64,000 bases of DNA from Salinibacter grassmerensis (GTDB lineage: Bacteria > Bacteroidota > Rhodothermia > Rhodothermales > Salinibacteraceae). This document shows, one piece after another, positions 1 through 9,084 of this stretch; positions within the stretch are counted from its first letter, which is position 1; each line of letters opens with the position of its first letter. The notes under the pieces were generated by a model, which searched no databases, was not told the DNA's origin, and saw only the letters and a list, made by a program, of their open reading frames with translations. Location of the stretch: assembly GCF_947077765.1 (NCBI RefSeq), contig NZ_CAMTTF010000001.1, forward strand, positions 186,001 through 250,000, written 5' to 3'. A program made the translations under genes and the position numbers.

Positions 1-151
1 TTCTCGACGTCCCGCGAAGCTGCCCTTGGGGCCGAGTCGCCGAAATCCTGTCCATCAGTTCGGTGAAGACAATCGCCCCGTGGCACCGCCCCGTCGTCGG
101 CACTATCCAGAGCGGCAGCCCCCGCCAGCCGCGTGCGAGGCGGGTCTTCAT
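1..151 (-). CDS. possible 5' part of an unidentified gene, cut by the window edge
   Basis: An ATG at 151 on the minus strand opens a frame that stays open to the window edge (50 codons). A GGGAG-like ribosome site lies about 5 bases upstream. It follows the TonB receptor gene by about 140 bases in the same direction, where receptor operons often carry a further outer-membrane or lipoprotein gene. The visible residues begin MKTRLARGWRG and contain no clear signal peptide or recognisable domain. It may be a real operon member or a chance frame. Confidence 0.25.
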   Translation of the reverse strand, partial: MKTRLARGWRGLPLWIVPTTGRCHGAIVFTELMDRISATRPQGQLRGTSR

Positions 152-292
152 TGAGCTCCCTTCTCACCGAACGGAAGTGCTGGAGGCACTGGAAAGAGGG
201 CAGACCCTGGTGAAAAAGAGAATAGAGTGTCTCCCAAGCAGATCAGCCCGGGGGGGGGACATCCCTACCCTCAAACGCAGCATTCGCTGCAG

Positions 293-3103
293 TCAGTATC
301 GGATTCGAATGGAGACCATGGCCCGTCGGCCGGGCAGGGATCGGGTCCACCGCGAGACCGATCCGTCCGGGTTTGGCTCCAGCCCCCAGTCGGCCACGTT
401 CCGGCGGCCCAGCACGTTGGCGAGTCCGATCCGGCCCTCGACGCTTACCCCGGCCCAGGAACGGGAGACGCTTACGCCGGCATCGAGCGTATACCGAGGC
501 GGCAGCCGGTGGGTCGAGGGCCGATCTAATTGGAGTTCGTCCCAGGCCCCCTCGAGGTCGGCGGGCGTCAGATAGGCGTAGTACGCCCGCCGGTAGCCCC
601 AGCGGCGGCCCCACGTCCCTTCGCCGGTTGCCTCCAGAGCAAGCCCGGCGCCGAGGGGCACCTCCGCGGTGAGGGCAAGGCGGTGCGGATCGGTCCACGG
701 CACCGGCGTCTGCCGCCCGCCGAAGCGCCCGGGGAAGGTGCGCTCGGCCCGGCTGTAGGCGTAGCGCAGCGACCCGGTGAGGCCCGGGCCTTCGTAGGCA
801 ACCTCCAGCCCGCCGCCATGCGCAAATCCCTGGCTGGGGGCGATGAACCGCGACGGGTCGGTCGGGGCGGCCATCGTCTCCGGGGCGCCGCGCAGGGCCG
901 GATAGTCGATGGCAAGCAGGTGGGGCTGCCACTTCCGATACCCCTCTACGTCAACCTGCCAGCGAGGGGCAGGCGCCCACGTCAGGTCGGCCGCGAGGTG
1001 ATAGGTGCGGGGCGGCGTGAGCGGGTCGGTGAGAGGGAGCCACATCCGCGTCGTGGGCACGACCGCCGTGGCGCCGTCGCGGGCCAGGTCAAACTGTGCG
1101 GTGAACTGCCGGTAGAGGCCGCCTCGCACGCTCAGGGCTACCGTGCCGAGCCCGCCGACAGGCCGGTCGTACCGGAGGGCGCCCCGCGGCTCGGCGAACA
1201 CGGTCCCCTGGCCGGGGCGGCTCGTCAGCCGGAGGCCCCCGTCGAGCTGCGTATGGGCCCCGAGGCCAATCGTCATCTCGGCCGCGGTCCTGAGCCGGCT
1301 CGTATGCGCCCGGTGTTGGAGCCGGGGGGCAAACGCGTTTCCGATGCGGACGTGGCTCCGCTGGTGCGTGAGGCCACCGGACCACACGAGGCCCCAACGG
1401 GGACCGAGGGCCACGTCGACCTCTCCCTCGAGGAGGGCCTCCGTCACCTCGCCCGACCCCTCCTGCCCGTGGGCGGCCCGTTGCGCCGCGGCCACCCCCG
1501 ATCCCGAGCGAAGCGATGAGGAGGACGTGAACTGGACCTCGCCCACCTCCGAGGCGGTCGTGCCCTGGTAGTGGCTCACGCCGGCCTGCAGTGTGGCGGT
1601 CGTGCGGCCGGAGACCGGCGCTCGGTAGCGGGCCTGCGCGGTCGTGTTCGACCAGTCCTGCTCGTCGCGGGTCGGCAGTTTGAAGGGAGAGGAGTCGAGG
1701 GACGGCTCCTCGTTTCCGTCGCCGCCACTCAGGCCTGGGCCGACAGGCTGGCCCAGCACCAGGTCGGCCCCAATGGCGCTGCGGCCGTGGTAGGCAGAGA
1801 GGTCGAGCCGTTCGGCGGGGCCGAGGTCGAAGCGGAGCGCGCCGTGTAGGTCGTAGAAGCCGGCGCTCGGCTCGGCCCGGGCGCCCAGCGACCCGCGGGC
1901 GAGCGACGAGTCGGGCGGGCCTTGCGCGGCTGCGAGCATCGGGTCGAGCGTCGACCACCGGTCGATGAGGTCGTGGAGCCCGGCGTCCTGGTATACGTCC
2001 CATACGCTCGTGCGGCCGGCCACCATGACCGAGACGGGCGTCGTCCCCAGCGTCGCGGTGCCCTGCAGTCGGGCGCCTAGGCTGCGCGAGTCGGCGCGAA
2101 CGGTGCCGTACCGCCCGCCCGACCCGGAGAAGTCGTGGGTGAGCTCGAGGGTGCCGGAGAGGGCGTTCCCTCGGAGGGCCCCGAAGCCGGCCTTTCGCGC
2201 CGTGAGGCCCTCCAGCGCGAGGGGGCTGAAGGCGCCGAGGAGACGGCCCGCGCTCGCCGGATTGCGCACCGGCATGCCGTCGAGGCGGAGGGTGTGCCCA
2301 CCGGACGGGCCGCCCTGGATGTGCAGGTCGGCGTAGGGCGGCGATGCGGTGACGCCGAGAACGGAGCCGGCCGCGCCGAGCACGTCGGGCACCTCCGCCG
2401 CCCCGCCGGCCCGCAGCGGCGCCGCCCGAACGCGGTCTGCGTCGCGCTGGGCCGACGGGAGGCCGTAGCGGTCGGCGTTGACGACGAGCGAGTCGGCCGC
2501 GATGGGCGACGGGGCGAGGGCGGCTGCGTGGTGGGCGGTATCGTTGGGGGGCACGTAGACGGTCGCCTCGTGGCGGCGGTAGCCGAGGTGGCTGATCATG
2601 ACCGTGTGCGGGCCGGGCAGCAGGCCAGGAACGTGGAACCGGCCGGTCGAGTCGGTGACCGTGCCCCGAATGTCCTGTGCCTCCGTCAGCCGGATGTGCG
2701 CGCCTGAGAGGGGACGACCGGCCTCTCCGTCCCGCACGATTCCGGCCAGCCGCCCCTCCTGCGGGGGGCGCTGGATGGGCGAGCGGAGGACGTAGGTCCC
2801 CTTCGAGGTTCGGACGTAGTCGACGGGGTGCCCGGCCAGCAGGCAGCGGAGGAGGGCTTCCGGAGGCGACTCGCCCGTGACACAAGAGGCGCGCCGGCCC
2901 GCCACGAGGGACGCGTCATACACGAGGCTGATGCCGGTCGCCGTGGCCATCTGCTCCAGCGCCTGGCCGAGCGGGGCGTCCTGGATGCCGAGGGCCGCAG
3001 GTTCTCCTGCGCTAGGCTGCGCCACCACGTGGCCTCCGGAGCCCCCGAGGAGAAGGGCCACGAGGATCCCAATTCCCTGGCACGAGCGCAACATGTCAGT
3101 CAT
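293..3103 (-). CDS. TonB-dependent outer-membrane receptor with STN and carboxypeptidase-regulatory domains
   Basis: This is a FecA/SusC-like active transporter of the outer membrane, about 936 residues. I start it at the ATG at 3103 because it is followed directly by a signal peptide (MTDMLRS, then a hydrophobic run ending in VVAQ); an in-frame ATG at 3172 would bury that signal. In order there are an STN (secretin/TonB short N-terminal) domain over roughly the first 90 mature residues, a carboxypeptidase-regulatory-like beta-sandwich (GTVTDSTGRFHVPGLLPG), a TonB plug (LRLDGMPVRNP), and a long beta-barrel ending in an aromatic residue (SIRIRY). The STN domain with the FecR and sigma genes immediately upstream indicates ligand-sensing signal transduction to the sigma factor. 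The ligand cannot be read from sequence; siderophore or glycan are both possible. Confidence 0.9.
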   Translation of the reverse strand: MTDMLRSCQGIGILVALLLGGSGGHVVAQPSAGEPAALGIQDAPLGQALEQMATATGISLVYDASLVAGRRASCVTGESPPEALLRCLLAGHPVDYVRTSKGTYVLRSPIQRPPQEGRLAGIVRDGEAGRPLSGAHIRLTEAQDIRGTVTDSTGRFHVPGLLPGPHTVMISHLGYRRHEATVYVPPNDTAHHAAALAPSPIAADSLVVNADRYGLPSAQRDADRVRAAPLRAGGAAEVPDVLGAAGSVLGVTASPPYADLHIQGGPSGGHTLRLDGMPVRNPASAGRLLGAFSPLALEGLTARKAGFGALRGNALSGTLELTHDFSGSGGRYGTVRADSRSLGARLQGTATLGTTPVSVMVAGRTSVWDVYQDAGLHDLIDRWSTLDPMLAAAQGPPDSSLARGSLGARAEPSAGFYDLHGALRFDLGPAERLDLSAYHGRSAIGADLVLGQPVGPGLSGGDGNEEPSLDSSPFKLPTRDEQDWSNTTAQARYRAPVSGRTTATLQAGVSHYQGTTASEVGEVQFTSSSSLRSGSGVAAAQRAAHGQEGSGEVTEALLEGEVDVALGPRWGLVWSGGLTHQRSHVRIGNAFAPRLQHRAHTSRLRTAAEMTIGLGAHTQLDGGLRLTSRPGQGTVFAEPRGALRYDRPVGGLGTVALSVRGGLYRQFTAQFDLARDGATAVVPTTRMWLPLTDPLTPPRTYHLAADLTWAPAPRWQVDVEGYRKWQPHLLAIDYPALRGAPETMAAPTDPSRFIAPSQGFAHGGGLEVAYEGPGLTGSLRYAYSRAERTFPGRFGGRQTPVPWTDPHRLALTAEVPLGAGLALEATGEGTWGRRWGYRRAYYAYLTPADLEGAWDELQLDRPSTHRLPPRYTLDAGVSVSRSWAGVSVEGRIGLANVLGRRNVADWGLEPNPDGSVSRWTRSLPGRRAMVSIRIRY

Positions 3104-3181
3104 GGCGGCCGGAGCGCACGGGGAGGAGACGCGAGAGGAGCCCGGCCCGAGATAAACCCCGGACTCAGACAAACGACCGAC

Positions 3182-4297
3182 TCAAAACTGCTGATCCGCC
3201 GGCGCCGCAAAGAGCTCAAACCCTCGGCTCGTGGGGCGGAAGTTCAGGCCGCGGGCCGTGCAGAGGTCGTGAAGGATGGTTTCCAGGCCTGTTGCCTCCG
3301 GGTAGTACAGGGAGACGGGCGCCCGGGTCTCCTCCACGGAGTCGTGGAGGTGCAGGGTGGCGTCGAAGCGGCGCTCCAGGTCCTGAAGCACCGACGTGAG
3401 CGGCCGGGCCCGGGCTGCAAACCCACTGTTGCGCCAGGCGAGGGCGTACTTAGTAGCGGCCGGCTCCGGCGGCGTAGGAGCAGTGTCGGCGCCGGCCACC
3501 CGGCTTTTCTCCCCGGGCTCGGACAGCACCACGCGCTCCTCCGACTGTGCTCGGGCGGCCACCTCGACACGGCCTTCGACCAGCGTCACCTCGGTCTCCG
3601 CGGAGGGCTTCGCCGCGGATTTGGCAGGGCGGGCGCGGACATTGAACCGGGTGCCCGTCACGGTCACCGCCGCGCTGGCGGTTTCGATGCGGAAGGGGCG
3701 GTCCCCGTCCGCCACGTTAAAGAAGGCCTCCCCGCCCAGCTCCACGGCACGGCGGGCGGCGCCCACGAATGGCCAGGCCTCGAAGCTCCGCCGGTAGGTG
3801 AGGGTGGTGCCGCTGTTGAGGTGGGCGGTCGACCCGTCCGGGAGGGTCGCCGTGCGCTGCTGGCCGGGCGGGGCCGTCACCGTGACCGGCTGCCGCCACA
3901 GCCAAAGGCCGCCCACCAGCACGAGGGCGGCGACGGCCAGTCCCGCGGCCACCCGCCACGAGTGGCCGCGGTCCGGCCGGTGGGCCGGGCGCTGCCGGCG
4001 CCGCGACGTTGGGGGCGCCTCTGTCTGGCCAGCCTGGGGCTCGGCGCCGGGGGCAGAGCCATCCGTTGGGGCGGAGCCGCCATCCTGGGCGGAGCCGTTC
4101 GTTGGAGTAGCGTCCATTTCGGGATGCTCCTCCGTGAGGACGTCCCATGCCGCGCCCGGATCCGCCGCGTCGGTGGCGGCGGTGCCTGTACCATCGAGAA
4201 GGCCCCACACCGCGCCGAGATCCGATTGCACGTCGGGCGATTCCTCCTGGAGGCGGCCTTTAAGAAAGTCGGGCGGGGAAGGGGTATCAGTGCTCAT
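3182..4297 (-). CDS. FecR-family anti-sigma factor
   Basis: This is an inner-membrane anti-sigma regulator of 371 residues that would hold the adjacent ECF sigma factor inactive until the TonB receptor signals. A cytoplasmic N-terminal part with a Gly/Ser/Pro/Ala-rich low-complexity linker (about residues 60-100) leads to one transmembrane helix (about 114-134, WRVAAGLAVAALVLVGG). The periplasmic FecR domain follows (TATLPDGSTAHLNSGTTLTY and TGTRFNVRA), then a C-terminal DUF4974-like STN-binding region (LTSVLQDLERRFDATLHL). Its start overlaps the end of the sigma gene by 11 bases, so the two are translationally coupled. The TonB receptor follows within 80 bases. Confidence 0.9.
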   Translation of the reverse strand: MSTDTPSPPDFLKGRLQEESPDVQSDLGAVWGLLDGTGTAATDAADPGAAWDVLTEEHPEMDATPTNGSAQDGGSAPTDGSAPGAEPQAGQTEAPPTSRRRQRPAHRPDRGHSWRVAAGLAVAALVLVGGLWLWRQPVTVTAPPGQQRTATLPDGSTAHLNSGTTLTYRRSFEAWPFVGAARRAVELGGEAFFNVADGDRPFRIETASAAVTVTGTRFNVRARPAKSAAKPSAETEVTLVEGRVEVAARAQSEERVVLSEPGEKSRVAGADTAPTPPEPAATKYALAWRNSGFAARARPLTSVLQDLERRFDATLHLHDSVEETRAPVSLYYPEATGLETILHDLCTARGLNFRPTSRGFELFAAPADQQF

Positions 4298-4871
4298 CGC
4301 GGCCTAGCAGGTCGGGTTCGTAGTCGTTGATGCGGCCTCGCAGGTGCTTCAGGGCCCGGACGATGTGGTTGTTCACCGTGCGGGGGGAGATGCCCATCAC
4401 GTCGGCCGCCTCCTCGTGGCTCAGGCCGTCGAAGCGGGTCAGCACGAGGGCCTCGCGCTGCCGCCCCGTCAGCTCGCCGATCCACCGCCAGAGCCGGTCC
4501 TCAAGCTGGTCGGCGCCGGCCTGGTCGTCGGGGCGCGCCGGCCGCGCCGGCTGGGCGGCCGTCTGGTCGCGCACCGCCGGCTCCTTCTCGTCCCGCGTGC
4601 GCCGGTTGCGCTCGTGGTTGTAGGCGCGGTTACGGGCGATGCGGTAGAGGTACGCCTCCAGCGACTGGCCTGGGCTCAAGGACTCTCGACCCTCCCACAG
4701 CCGAATGAACGCGTCCTGGGCCACGTCCCGGGCCGCCGCCGGGGACTGCGTGATCGACCGGACGTACCGGAAGATCGGTTCGTACATCGCGTCGAACAGC
4801 TCGGCGTAGGCCTCCCGGTCCGACGCCTTGAGGCGGCGGCACCACTCCTCGAACGGAGGTGCGTCGGGCAT
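4287..4871 (-). CDS. ECF-type RNA polymerase sigma-70 factor, FecI-like
   Basis: This is a small (194-residue) extracytoplasmic-function sigma factor. Region 2 is seen at about residues 20-90 (YEPIFRYVRSITQSPAAARDVAQDAFIRLWE and AYLYRIARNRAYNHERNRRTRDE). Region 4 is at about 130-180, with the helix-turn-helix LSHEEAADVMGISPRTVNNHI. It is first in a three-gene operon with FecR and a TonB receptor, the usual cell-surface signalling arrangement in Bacteroidota. It probably activates its own operon; the 245 bases upstream of 4871 would hold that promoter, but I could not identify boxes with confidence. Confidence 0.93.
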   Translation of the reverse strand: MPDAPPFEEWCRRLKASDREAYAELFDAMYEPIFRYVRSITQSPAAARDVAQDAFIRLWEGRESLSPGQSLEAYLYRIARNRAYNHERNRRTRDEKEPAVRDQTAAQPARPARPDDQAGADQLEDRLWRWIGELTGRQREALVLTRFDGLSHEEAADVMGISPRTVNNHIVRALKHLRGRINDYEPDLLGRDEH

Positions 4872-5089
4872 AGGCGACTAGGCGCGAGCAGAAGAAGGAA
4901 CGCGAATTCGTATGGCCCCTCACCCCGCATGCATTTCAACACGCGCCGGCCCGCCGGTGACCAGAGGCAGTGACGACGGTCAATGGCAAGATGATGAGAG
5001 CCGATGACAAGGGCATATCCCGGAGGCCGAGGGCCTGTGACAAAGATAAATCTGGGGGCGATAGATCTGAGGGCCGGTGCCCCGACTGG

Positions 5090-5123
5090 ATGTGGTAGGC
5101 TACCGCATGTGGTAGGCTACCGC
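5090..5123. repeat. 17-bp tandem direct repeat spanning a stop codon
   Basis: Two back-to-back copies of atgtggtaggctaccgc occupy 5090-5106 and 5107-5123. The stop codon of the hydantoinase gene (5117-5119, minus strand) lies inside the second copy. This is probably a replication-slippage duplication at the 3' end of the gene and adds nothing to the protein. Confidence 0.8.
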
Positions 5124-7186
5124 TCGATCCAGACGTTCTGGTAGGCGCCGACGCGGGCCCGCCAGCCGGGCGGCACGACAATCGTGGTGTCGTACTGGTG
5201 TAGCACGGCGGGTCCATCGAGCGCGTGCCCGTGGTGCAGGGCCTTGCGGTTGTAGGCGGTTGTCTCCGTCGGTCCGTCCTGTTCAAACCAGACCGGGCGG
5301 GTGCCCATTGCGGCGTCCTCCAGGGGCGCGTCCGTCTCGGGCTCGTGGGGAAGGGGCGGGGGCGAGACCGTCACCGTCCCGCGGGCCCGGAGGGCGACGG
5401 CCTCGACGGGGGCCTCCGGGTCGGCGTGGCCGTAGCGCTGGCGATGCCGGTTGTGAAAGGCCTCGGTGGCGCCTGCGAGGGCCGACGCCGTGATCGGGGA
5501 CGCGACGGGCACGGTCACCTCGTAGCTCTGGCCCACGTAGCGCAGGTCGAGCTCGAAGGCGACCTCGGGGGTGCCGCGATCGTCCAAGACAGACCGCACC
5601 TCCGCAGCAAGAGCGCTGGCGGCGCGCTGGAGCGGGGCGAGGTCGCCCCGAAGCGCCTCGACGCGGGTCAGGAGGGCCCGGGAGGCATCATGCGTGATGT
5701 CGGCCATAAGCAGGCCGAGCGCACTGAGCGCGCCGGGTGCGGGGGGCACCAGCACGCGGGTCATGCCGAGCGTCTCTGCCAGGGCCGCCGCGTGGAGGGG
5801 ACCGGCCCCGCCGAACGGGACGAGCGTGTAGTCGCGAGGGTCGTGCCCCCGCTCCACGGACACGCGCCGGAGGGCTCGCTCCATCGTCGCGTTGGCGACC
5901 CGCAGGACGCCGAGCGCGGTCTCTTCCGGGGGCCGGTCCAGCGTTTCGCCGAGGCGCCCCACCGCGTCTCGGGCCGCGTCCGGGGCCATGTCGAGGGCAT
6001 CCGTGCCGCCGAGCACGCGGCTGGGATCGAGGCGGCCGAGCGTGAGGTGCGCGTCGGTGACCGTTGGGCGGGTTCCCCCGCGGCCGTAGCAGACGGGCCC
6101 CGGCTCGGCCCCCGCGCTCTCCGGGCCCACCCGCAGGCTGCCACCGGCGTCGACGTGGGCGATGCTTCCGCCGCCCGCCCCGACGGTGTGAATGTCGGTG
6201 GCGGGCAGGCGCAGCGGCAGGCCGGCGATGGTGTGCTCCGTGGCGCGGGGCACCGTGCCGTCGCAGAGGGCCACGTCGGCGCTTGTCCCGCCCATGTCGA
6301 GGGTCATAATGTGGGGCGTCTCGTCCAGGGCGCGCCGGGCCACCCCGAGGGCGCCGACCACCCCGCCGGCCGGGCCGCTCAGGGCCAGGCGGGCCGCCTC
6401 CTCCCCGGCCGGCCCCAGCCCGATGGTGCCCCCGCTCGACTGCATCACGCGGATCGGCCGTCCCCCAAGCTCCTCGCCGAGCCGCGTCAGGTAGCTTTCC
6501 ACCACGGGGCGGACGTACGCGTTTGCGACCGTCGTGGCCGTGCGCTCGTACTCCCGATGCTCGGGCAGGAGGGCGCTGCTTCGCGTGATCGGCACGCCGT
6601 CGGGGAGCACGTCCCAGAGGATCCCGGCGGCCCGCTTCTCGTGCTCGGGGTTCCGGTAGGAGAAGAGAAACGCGAGGGCGACGCTCCCCACGTCCTGCTC
6701 GGCGAGGGTCTGGGCGACGCGGCGCACGGCCGCCTCGTCGAGCGGGGTGAGAACCTCCCCGTCGGCACCGATGCGCCCTGGCACTCCGTAGCGACGGGCG
6801 GCCGGCACGAGGGGAGGCGGGCGCGTCGGTGTCAGGTCGTAGAGGTCGGGCCGGTCCTGCCGCCCGATGGCGAGCACGTCGGCGAAGCCCTCCGTGGTCA
6901 CCAGCGCCGCCTTTGCGCCCCGCCGCTCCAAAAGCGCATTTGTCGCCGTCGTGGTCCCGTGGGCGATGGGCGCCGTGGGGGGCACGTCGAGCCGGCTGAG
7001 CCCTACGCCCACGGCCTCGTGCTGAGGGTCGGTGGTCGGGACCTTGCGCACCGCCAGGCCCGCCTCGGTCGCCACGACGAAATCGGTGAACGTGCCGCCG
7101 ACGTCGACCCCCACCTCAGGGGGAGCATCCTCGGAGGGAGTATCCTCGGGGGGAGCGTCTGTGCCGGAGGAGGAAGAGGCAGTCAT
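5117..7186 (-). CDS. hydantoinase/5-oxoprolinase family protein, subunit A (HyuA-like)
   Basis: This is an ATP-dependent amidohydrolase subunit of the N-methylhydantoinase A / 5-oxoprolinase family. The enzyme class opens five-membered cyclic imides or oxoproline. The ATG at 7186 gives 689 residues, the usual length; the longer frame from 7249 adds a basic stretch without family similarity. An acidic Pro/Glu N-terminal tail precedes the actin-fold start VGVDVGGTFTDFV (about residues 25-37). Other family landmarks are MTLDMGGTSADVALCDG, GAGGGSIAHVD and GPVCYGRGG. Family members normally act with a HyuB subunit, and no hyuB gene is adjacent here. Substrate is not predictable. Confidence 0.85.
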   Translation of the reverse strand: MTASSSSGTDAPPEDTPSEDAPPEVGVDVGGTFTDFVVATEAGLAVRKVPTTDPQHEAVGVGLSRLDVPPTAPIAHGTTTATNALLERRGAKAALVTTEGFADVLAIGRQDRPDLYDLTPTRPPPLVPAARRYGVPGRIGADGEVLTPLDEAAVRRVAQTLAEQDVGSVALAFLFSYRNPEHEKRAAGILWDVLPDGVPITRSSALLPEHREYERTATTVANAYVRPVVESYLTRLGEELGGRPIRVMQSSGGTIGLGPAGEEAARLALSGPAGGVVGALGVARRALDETPHIMTLDMGGTSADVALCDGTVPRATEHTIAGLPLRLPATDIHTVGAGGGSIAHVDAGGSLRVGPESAGAEPGPVCYGRGGTRPTVTDAHLTLGRLDPSRVLGGTDALDMAPDAARDAVGRLGETLDRPPEETALGVLRVANATMERALRRVSVERGHDPRDYTLVPFGGAGPLHAAALAETLGMTRVLVPPAPGALSALGLLMADITHDASRALLTRVEALRGDLAPLQRAASALAAEVRSVLDDRGTPEVAFELDLRYVGQSYEVTVPVASPITASALAGATEAFHNRHRQRYGHADPEAPVEAVALRARGTVTVSPPPLPHEPETDAPLEDAAMGTRPVWFEQDGPTETTAYNRKALHHGHALDGPAVLHQYDTTIVVPPGWRARVGAYQNVWIER

Positions 7187-7385
7187 CAGTCGCGCAGGGA
7201 TGATGCGACGGCGTAGGGGTGCCCAAAAGACGGAGGCGCCCCGACACAATCAACCACGGTGCAGCACCAATACTGCCTGCAGCACCAACCCCGTGACTGG
7301 CCCTGCGGGACTCCATGCGCACTGAGAGGCCAGCGAAGTAGATCGGCTCACAAGCGCCCAAGGCGCCGAGCCGGGACTTCGGCGT

Positions 7386-7872
7386 CTATTCGGTCCTGCC
7401 AAGAATCTGCTCCCGAAGCGCAGGGCTGATCTAGAACCCAGCCTCGTCCTCGAGACGGTCCGAAGCGTTGGCTCCAAAGCATTGGAAAGCGAGTCGAGGT
7501 CTCCTTGGCGGTTGGCTTGGGCAAGACTTCCCAGTACGCCGGTCATCTTCAGTCCGACGTTGCGGGCTCGGCGCCGCCCTTCCCGCTCGTCGAGCAAAAT
7601 GAGACCAGCTACCTTCTCCACCGCGAGTGCAATTGCTTCAGGTTCCCCCCGATCTAGGTCTTGCCGGAGGGTGCAGGCAAGCGGGCCGTCGGAGGGCCCT
7701 TTTTTGATGATTCACCCCTTTTCGATGGCCCGTTGTAGCGCAGCTGAGCCAGAGCGTCCGTCCGCAAGATGAAACTCCACGACGGCTGGGGGAACAAGCA
7801 CGCTTCCAAACTGGGCCTAGGCCAGTTCCAGTCTGCCGAGAATCGCGAGATTGAGGCGGGAATGCGCTACTG
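7386..7872 (-). pseudogene. decayed DUF3368 PIN-domain toxin gene
   Basis: Reading the minus strand from about 7872 gives a recognisable DUF3368 (PIN-like) protein broken by several lesions. The pieces read LNLAILGRLELA, stop (TAG), AQFGSVLVPPAVVEFHLADG, then ALQRAIEKG, stop (TGA), IIKKGPSDGP, then EAIALAVEKVAGLILLDERE and GLKMTGVLGSLAQANRQG. After a frameshift comes DRLEDEAGF, stop (TAG), ISPALREQILGRTE. At least two of the stops sit where the family usually has Trp (TGG to TGA or TAG). The N-terminal catalytic Asp motif is also missing. It ends next to the intact PIN toxin gene at 7891, on the same strand. Confidence 0.75.
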
Positions 7873-7890
7873 CCACCGAACGGCAACGTT

Positions 7891-8310
7891 TTATTTCTTG
7901 AACCAGTTCTCCACATGGATGCCGCCCTCTATTGTCTCAAACGGCTCGAAGTCGGTAACCACAATGAGATCCTGTGTCCCGGCAATTGCCGCAATCTGAC
8001 CGTCTGCAAACGGAGTAGAGAGGCCTTCTCGCTCCAGAGCCGCACGGGCCTTTCCGTGCCACTGGGCTGCAGCTGTGTCGTAGGGAAACGTTGGCATCGA
8101 GGGCCGGACCACCTCGTTCAGGTAATCAAGAAGGTAGGTCCGCCTTCGCCCCCCGTCCATTCGACTCGCTCCGTAGATGAGCTCGTGCCAGACGATGGAC
8201 GGGATTCCCGTTTCTCCGCTTTTTTCCTGCAGCCGGCTCATCACCGGTTCAGCCGGCTCTGGCTTTGTCGGCTCACTGACAATGTTGGTATCGAGAAGAT
8301 AACGAATCAC
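7891..8310 (-). CDS. VapC-like PIN-domain toxin (putative ribonuclease)
   Basis: This is a 139-residue PIN-domain protein, likely the RNase toxin of a type II toxin-antitoxin pair. The acidic catalytic set of the family can be seen: Asp7 in MIRYLLDTNIVSEP, Glu43 in IVWHELIYGASR, Asp103 in PFADGQIAAIAG and Asp120 in LIVVTDFEPF. The length is normal and no lesions are visible. The ribbon-helix-helix gene ending at 8441 lies upstream on the same strand and is its likely antitoxin. The 130-base gap between them is longer than the usual overlap or few bases, so coupling may be looser than usual. Confidence 0.85.
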   Translation of the reverse strand: MIRYLLDTNIVSEPTKPEPAEPVMSRLQEKSGETGIPSIVWHELIYGASRMDGGRRRTYLLDYLNEVVRPSMPTFPYDTAAAQWHGKARAALEREGLSTPFADGQIAAIAGTQDLIVVTDFEPFETIEGGIHVENWFKK

Positions 8311-8440
8311 AAGACATGAGATATAGGATCACGCGTGTGGCTCCTGTCCGACGAGAAAACGGCAAGACGCAGCATCGGGCCTGGCCAACGGGCGCTGCCT
8401 GTACTGGACTCTCCACAGGTCGGCTCCTTAGGTCGGCTCT

Positions 8441-8689
8441 CTACAGATTGACGGGACGCCCCTCTTCCTCTCCGCGAAGTTCTTCCAAGTCCCCGTCTTC
8501 CAGCGGAGAGTCGCCGTGGCTTTTACGGAAGCGGCTGTAGGCCTGCTCGAACCCGATGGGCTCTTCGGCGACAGCACGCTCAAGAAGAAGAATCGCCTGC
8601 TGATTGAGACTCCTGCGCTCCCGTTTGGCAATGGCCTCCAGCCGTTCTTTCAGCTTGTCGGGTATCCCTTTCAGTGTGATTGCAGCCAT
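8441..8689 (-). CDS. ribbon-helix-helix antitoxin, VapB/FitA-like
   Basis: This is an 82-residue DNA-binding protein. I place the start at 8689 (MAAITLKGIPDKL) because it matches the conserved start of Arc/FitA-type antitoxins; the upstream ATG at 8752 adds 21 unrelated residues. The N-terminal half (ITLKGIPDKLKERLEAIAKR, then RRSLNQQAILLLERAV) is a typical ribbon-helix-helix fold. The acidic C-terminal tail (DSPLEDGDLEELRGEEEG) would bind and neutralise the PIN toxin encoded downstream at 7891-8310. Such antitoxins usually repress their own promoter, here probably just upstream of 8689. Confidence 0.75.
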   Translation of the reverse strand: MAAITLKGIPDKLKERLEAIAKRERRSLNQQAILLLERAVAEEPIGFEQAYSRFRKSHGDSPLEDGDLEELRGEEEGRPVNL

Positions 8690-9084
8690 GACAAGCGGCT
8701 CGTGAGAACGGTTCTTTTTGGTTGCGGACTGGCTCCGAAACCGAGGTGTCACTCAGAGGGTTTCTTGTAGCGTCGGCGCCGATCAGCCGTAGGTGAGGCG
8801 CTTTCAGCCTCCCCGATTCGCTCCACAGGGAACCTTCGTAGAACAGAAGCCAGGGGCAGAAACAGACAAAAGTATCGCACCTGCCCTTGTTTTCCGTCTC
8901 CGAATTGTGCCAGGGAATCGACGACGTGGCTTTATCGGTTGTTGTAATCTGGGGCTGAAATCTGGCTCTGGCGGATAAATTGCGGGGATTCAGGAAACAT
9001 CTTATGTCGTTCAACGCCCGCCTCAAAGAAGCTACACGGGGTAGTGACAATTTTTGCCGCTACATAGTGACAATAGTGGTGACA
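8690..9084. other. non-coding stretch, nothing recognised
   Basis: About 395 bases between the antitoxin start and the Fic-like remnant. I see no conserved frame on either strand, no repeat and no clear hairpin. The antitoxin promoter should lie close to its left end. Confidence 0.4.

Noticed and set aside
2828-4330. 500-codon plus-strand frame opposite the FecR and TonB receptor genes
   Set aside because: It is antisense to two well-supported genes in very GC-rich DNA and its translation has no family-like features.
5225-7216. 663-codon plus-strand frame opposite the hydantoinase gene
   Set aside because: The long open frame is a by-product of GC-rich codon use in the real minus-strand gene; the translation is repetitive Gly/Arg/His-rich.
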